Below are positions 5,246 to 6,200 of a DNA stretch of 6,200 bases, one piece after another. Location: NCBI GenBank assembly GCA_023264215.1, contig JALQSY010000101.1, forward strand, positions 1 through 6,200, in the 5' to 3' direction. Position numbers and translations under genes: made by a program. How positions within the stretch are numbered: the first letter of the stretch is position 1; each line of letters starts with the position of its first letter. Source of the DNA: Candidatus Nanopelagicales bacterium (GTDB taxonomy: Bacteria > Actinomycetota > Actinomycetes > S36-B12). The notes beneath the pieces were generated by a model. The model saw only the letters and a list, made by a program, of their open reading frames with translations. It made no database searches and had not been told where the DNA came from.

Positions 5246-6200
5246 ATGGCGCGTCCGATTCCCATCGACGTCGACACTCTCAGACGCGAGGTCGACGAGG
5301 GGCTCATCGACACCGTCGTGGTCGGGATCACCGACATGCAAGGACGCATGCAGGGCAAGCGGATCCATGCCGACCACTTCGTGCACGACGTCATGGCCCA
5401 CGGGACCGAGGGATGCAACTACCTCCTTGCCGTCGATATCGACATGAACACCGTGTCCGGCTACGCCATGTCGTCCTGGGACTCCGGGTACGGCGACATG
5501 GTGATGCGGCCGGACTTCTCGACCCTGCACCGCATCCCCTGGCAGGACGGCACCGTCGGGGTGCTGTGCGACGTGCTGTGGGAGGACGGCACCGACGTGG
5601 TGGCCTCTCCGCGGCAGGTCCTGCGGCGCCAGATCGACCGTCTCGCCGACGCGGGCATGGCGGCGTACGTCGGGACCGAACTCGAGTTCATCGTGTTCCT
5701 CGACAGCTACGAGGAGGCCTGGGAGTCGGGCTACCGCGATCTGACTCCGGCCAACCTCTACAACGTCGACTACTCCATCCTCGGCGGTGCCCGTGTCGAG
5801 CCGCTCCTGCGGCGCATCCGACTCGGCATGGCCGGCGCCGGCCTCGAGGTGGAGAGCGCCAAGGGGGAGTGCAATCTCGGCCAGCACGAGATCGCCTTCA
5901 AGTACAACGAGGCACTGGTCACCTGCGACCGTCACACGATCTACAAGACCGGTGCCAAGGAGATCGCCGCCCAGGAGGACGTCTCGCTGACGTTCATGGC
6001 CAAGTACAACGAGCGCGAGGGCAACTCCTGCCACATCCACCTGTCCTTCCGCGGGCTCGACGGCTCGATGGTCATGGCCGACGACTCATCGCCTGACGGC
6101 ATGTCCGCCCTCGGGCGCTCCTTCATCGCGGGTCAGCTCGCGCACCTCGAGGAGCTCACGCTGCTCTTCGCGCCGCAGATCAACTCCTACAAGCGCTACG
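5246..6200 (+). CDS. Glutamine synthetase-like gamma-glutamylamine ligase, 3' end beyond the window
   Basis: The first 318 residues are visible; the frame is open at the right edge and family members are about 450 long. The fold is that of glutamine synthetase. DMNTVSGY at 66-73 lines up residue for residue with the DGSSIRGF loop, so D66 takes the place of the ammonium-site aspartate. GTELEF is at 143-148, KGECNLGQHE at 206-215 (E208, Q213, E215), CHIH at 262-265, and NSYKR at 313-317. These cover much of the metal, ATP and glutamate sites. The KGE-x3-GQHE form is typical of ligases that join glutamate to amines, such as GlnA4 of Streptomyces (gamma-glutamylethanolamide synthetase) and its polyamine relatives, rather than ammonia-assimilating GlnA. 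The ATG has AGGAGGT four bases upstream (5235-5241). The adjacent ethanolamine-type permease favours ethanolamine as substrate; this is inferred. Confidence 0.87.
   Translation, partial: MARPIPIDVDTLRREVDEGLIDTVVVGITDMQGRMQGKRIHADHFVHDVMAHGTEGCNYLLAVDIDMNTVSGYAMSSWDSGYGDMVMRPDFSTLHRIPWQDGTVGVLCDVLWEDGTDVVASPRQVLRRQIDRLADAGMAAYVGTELEFIVFLDSYEEAWESGYRDLTPANLYNVDYSILGGARVEPLLRRIRLGMAGAGLEVESAKGECNLGQHEIAFKYNEALVTCDRHTIYKTGAKEIAAQEDVSLTFMAKYNEREGNSCHIHLSFRGLDGSMVMADDSSPDGMSALGRSFIAGQLAHLEELTLLFAPQINSYKRY

Noticed and set aside
3592..5418. Long minus-strand open frame of 608 codons opposite the permease
   Set aside because: Its composition (D, E, R, H and G rich, low hydrophobicity) is the antisense image of a GC-rich membrane protein gene, and the permease frame has clear family motifs.
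3693..5447. Plus-strand open frame of 584 codons overlapping permease and ligase
   Set aside because: It is frame-shifted against two well-supported genes, ignores their ribosome binding sites, and is arginine-rich without domain motifs.
4931..6040. Minus-strand open frame of 369 codons opposite the ligase
   Set aside because: It lies antisense to clear glutamine synthetase motifs and has no ribosome binding site or family features.

Overview
The window looks like a piece of a very GC-rich actinobacterial (Actinomycetota) chromosome. The support is strongly GC-biased codon third positions, GTG starts at most genes, two apparent leaderless GTG starts, AGGAGG ribosome binding sites elsewhere, and a gene neighbourhood (DEAD-box helicase, MiaE-like ferritin-fold protein, DUF3107 protein, TetR regulator) that recurs in actinobacteria. 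From memory, the same set lies around Rv3208-Rv3211 in Mycobacterium tuberculosis. No genus can be assigned from the sequence alone.

Layout. Positions 1-532 (minus strand, open at the left edge) hold one open frame. It starts as a DEAD-box RNA helicase and then, at about 94-114, changes in frame into the interior of formate-tetrahydrofolate ligase. I read this as an artificial or rearranged junction. A 184-base divergent spacer leads to a plus-strand MiaE-like ferritin-fold gene (717-1403). A 170-base convergent spacer follows, carrying two hairpins, one suited to each strand. Then come a minus-strand pair: DUF3107 (1574-1795) downstream of a TetR-family regulator (1835-2482). Divergent from the regulator is an alpha/beta hydrolase (2557-3459). 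The right part carries an ethanolamine-type APC permease (3577-5151) and a glutamine synthetase-like ligase (5246 to the right edge, incomplete), both plus strand with strong ribosome binding sites.

How the genes work together. The permease and ligase make a coherent unit: import of an amine, most likely ethanolamine, followed by ATP-dependent gamma-glutamylation, the route known for GlnA4-type enzymes of Streptomyces. Perfect GC-rich hairpins precede the permease and separate it from the ligase, and may set the dosage of the two proteins. The left part is a conserved housekeeping neighbourhood. The TetR regulator probably controls its own DUF3107 operon and perhaps the divergent hydrolase through a palindrome that overlaps its -10 element.

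I found no mobile element, CRISPR array, tRNA or rRNA, and nothing I would call a new defence or biosynthetic system. The observation that most needs checking is the helicase/formate-tetrahydrofolate ligase chimera at the left end. No gene-free stretch exceeds 300 bases.
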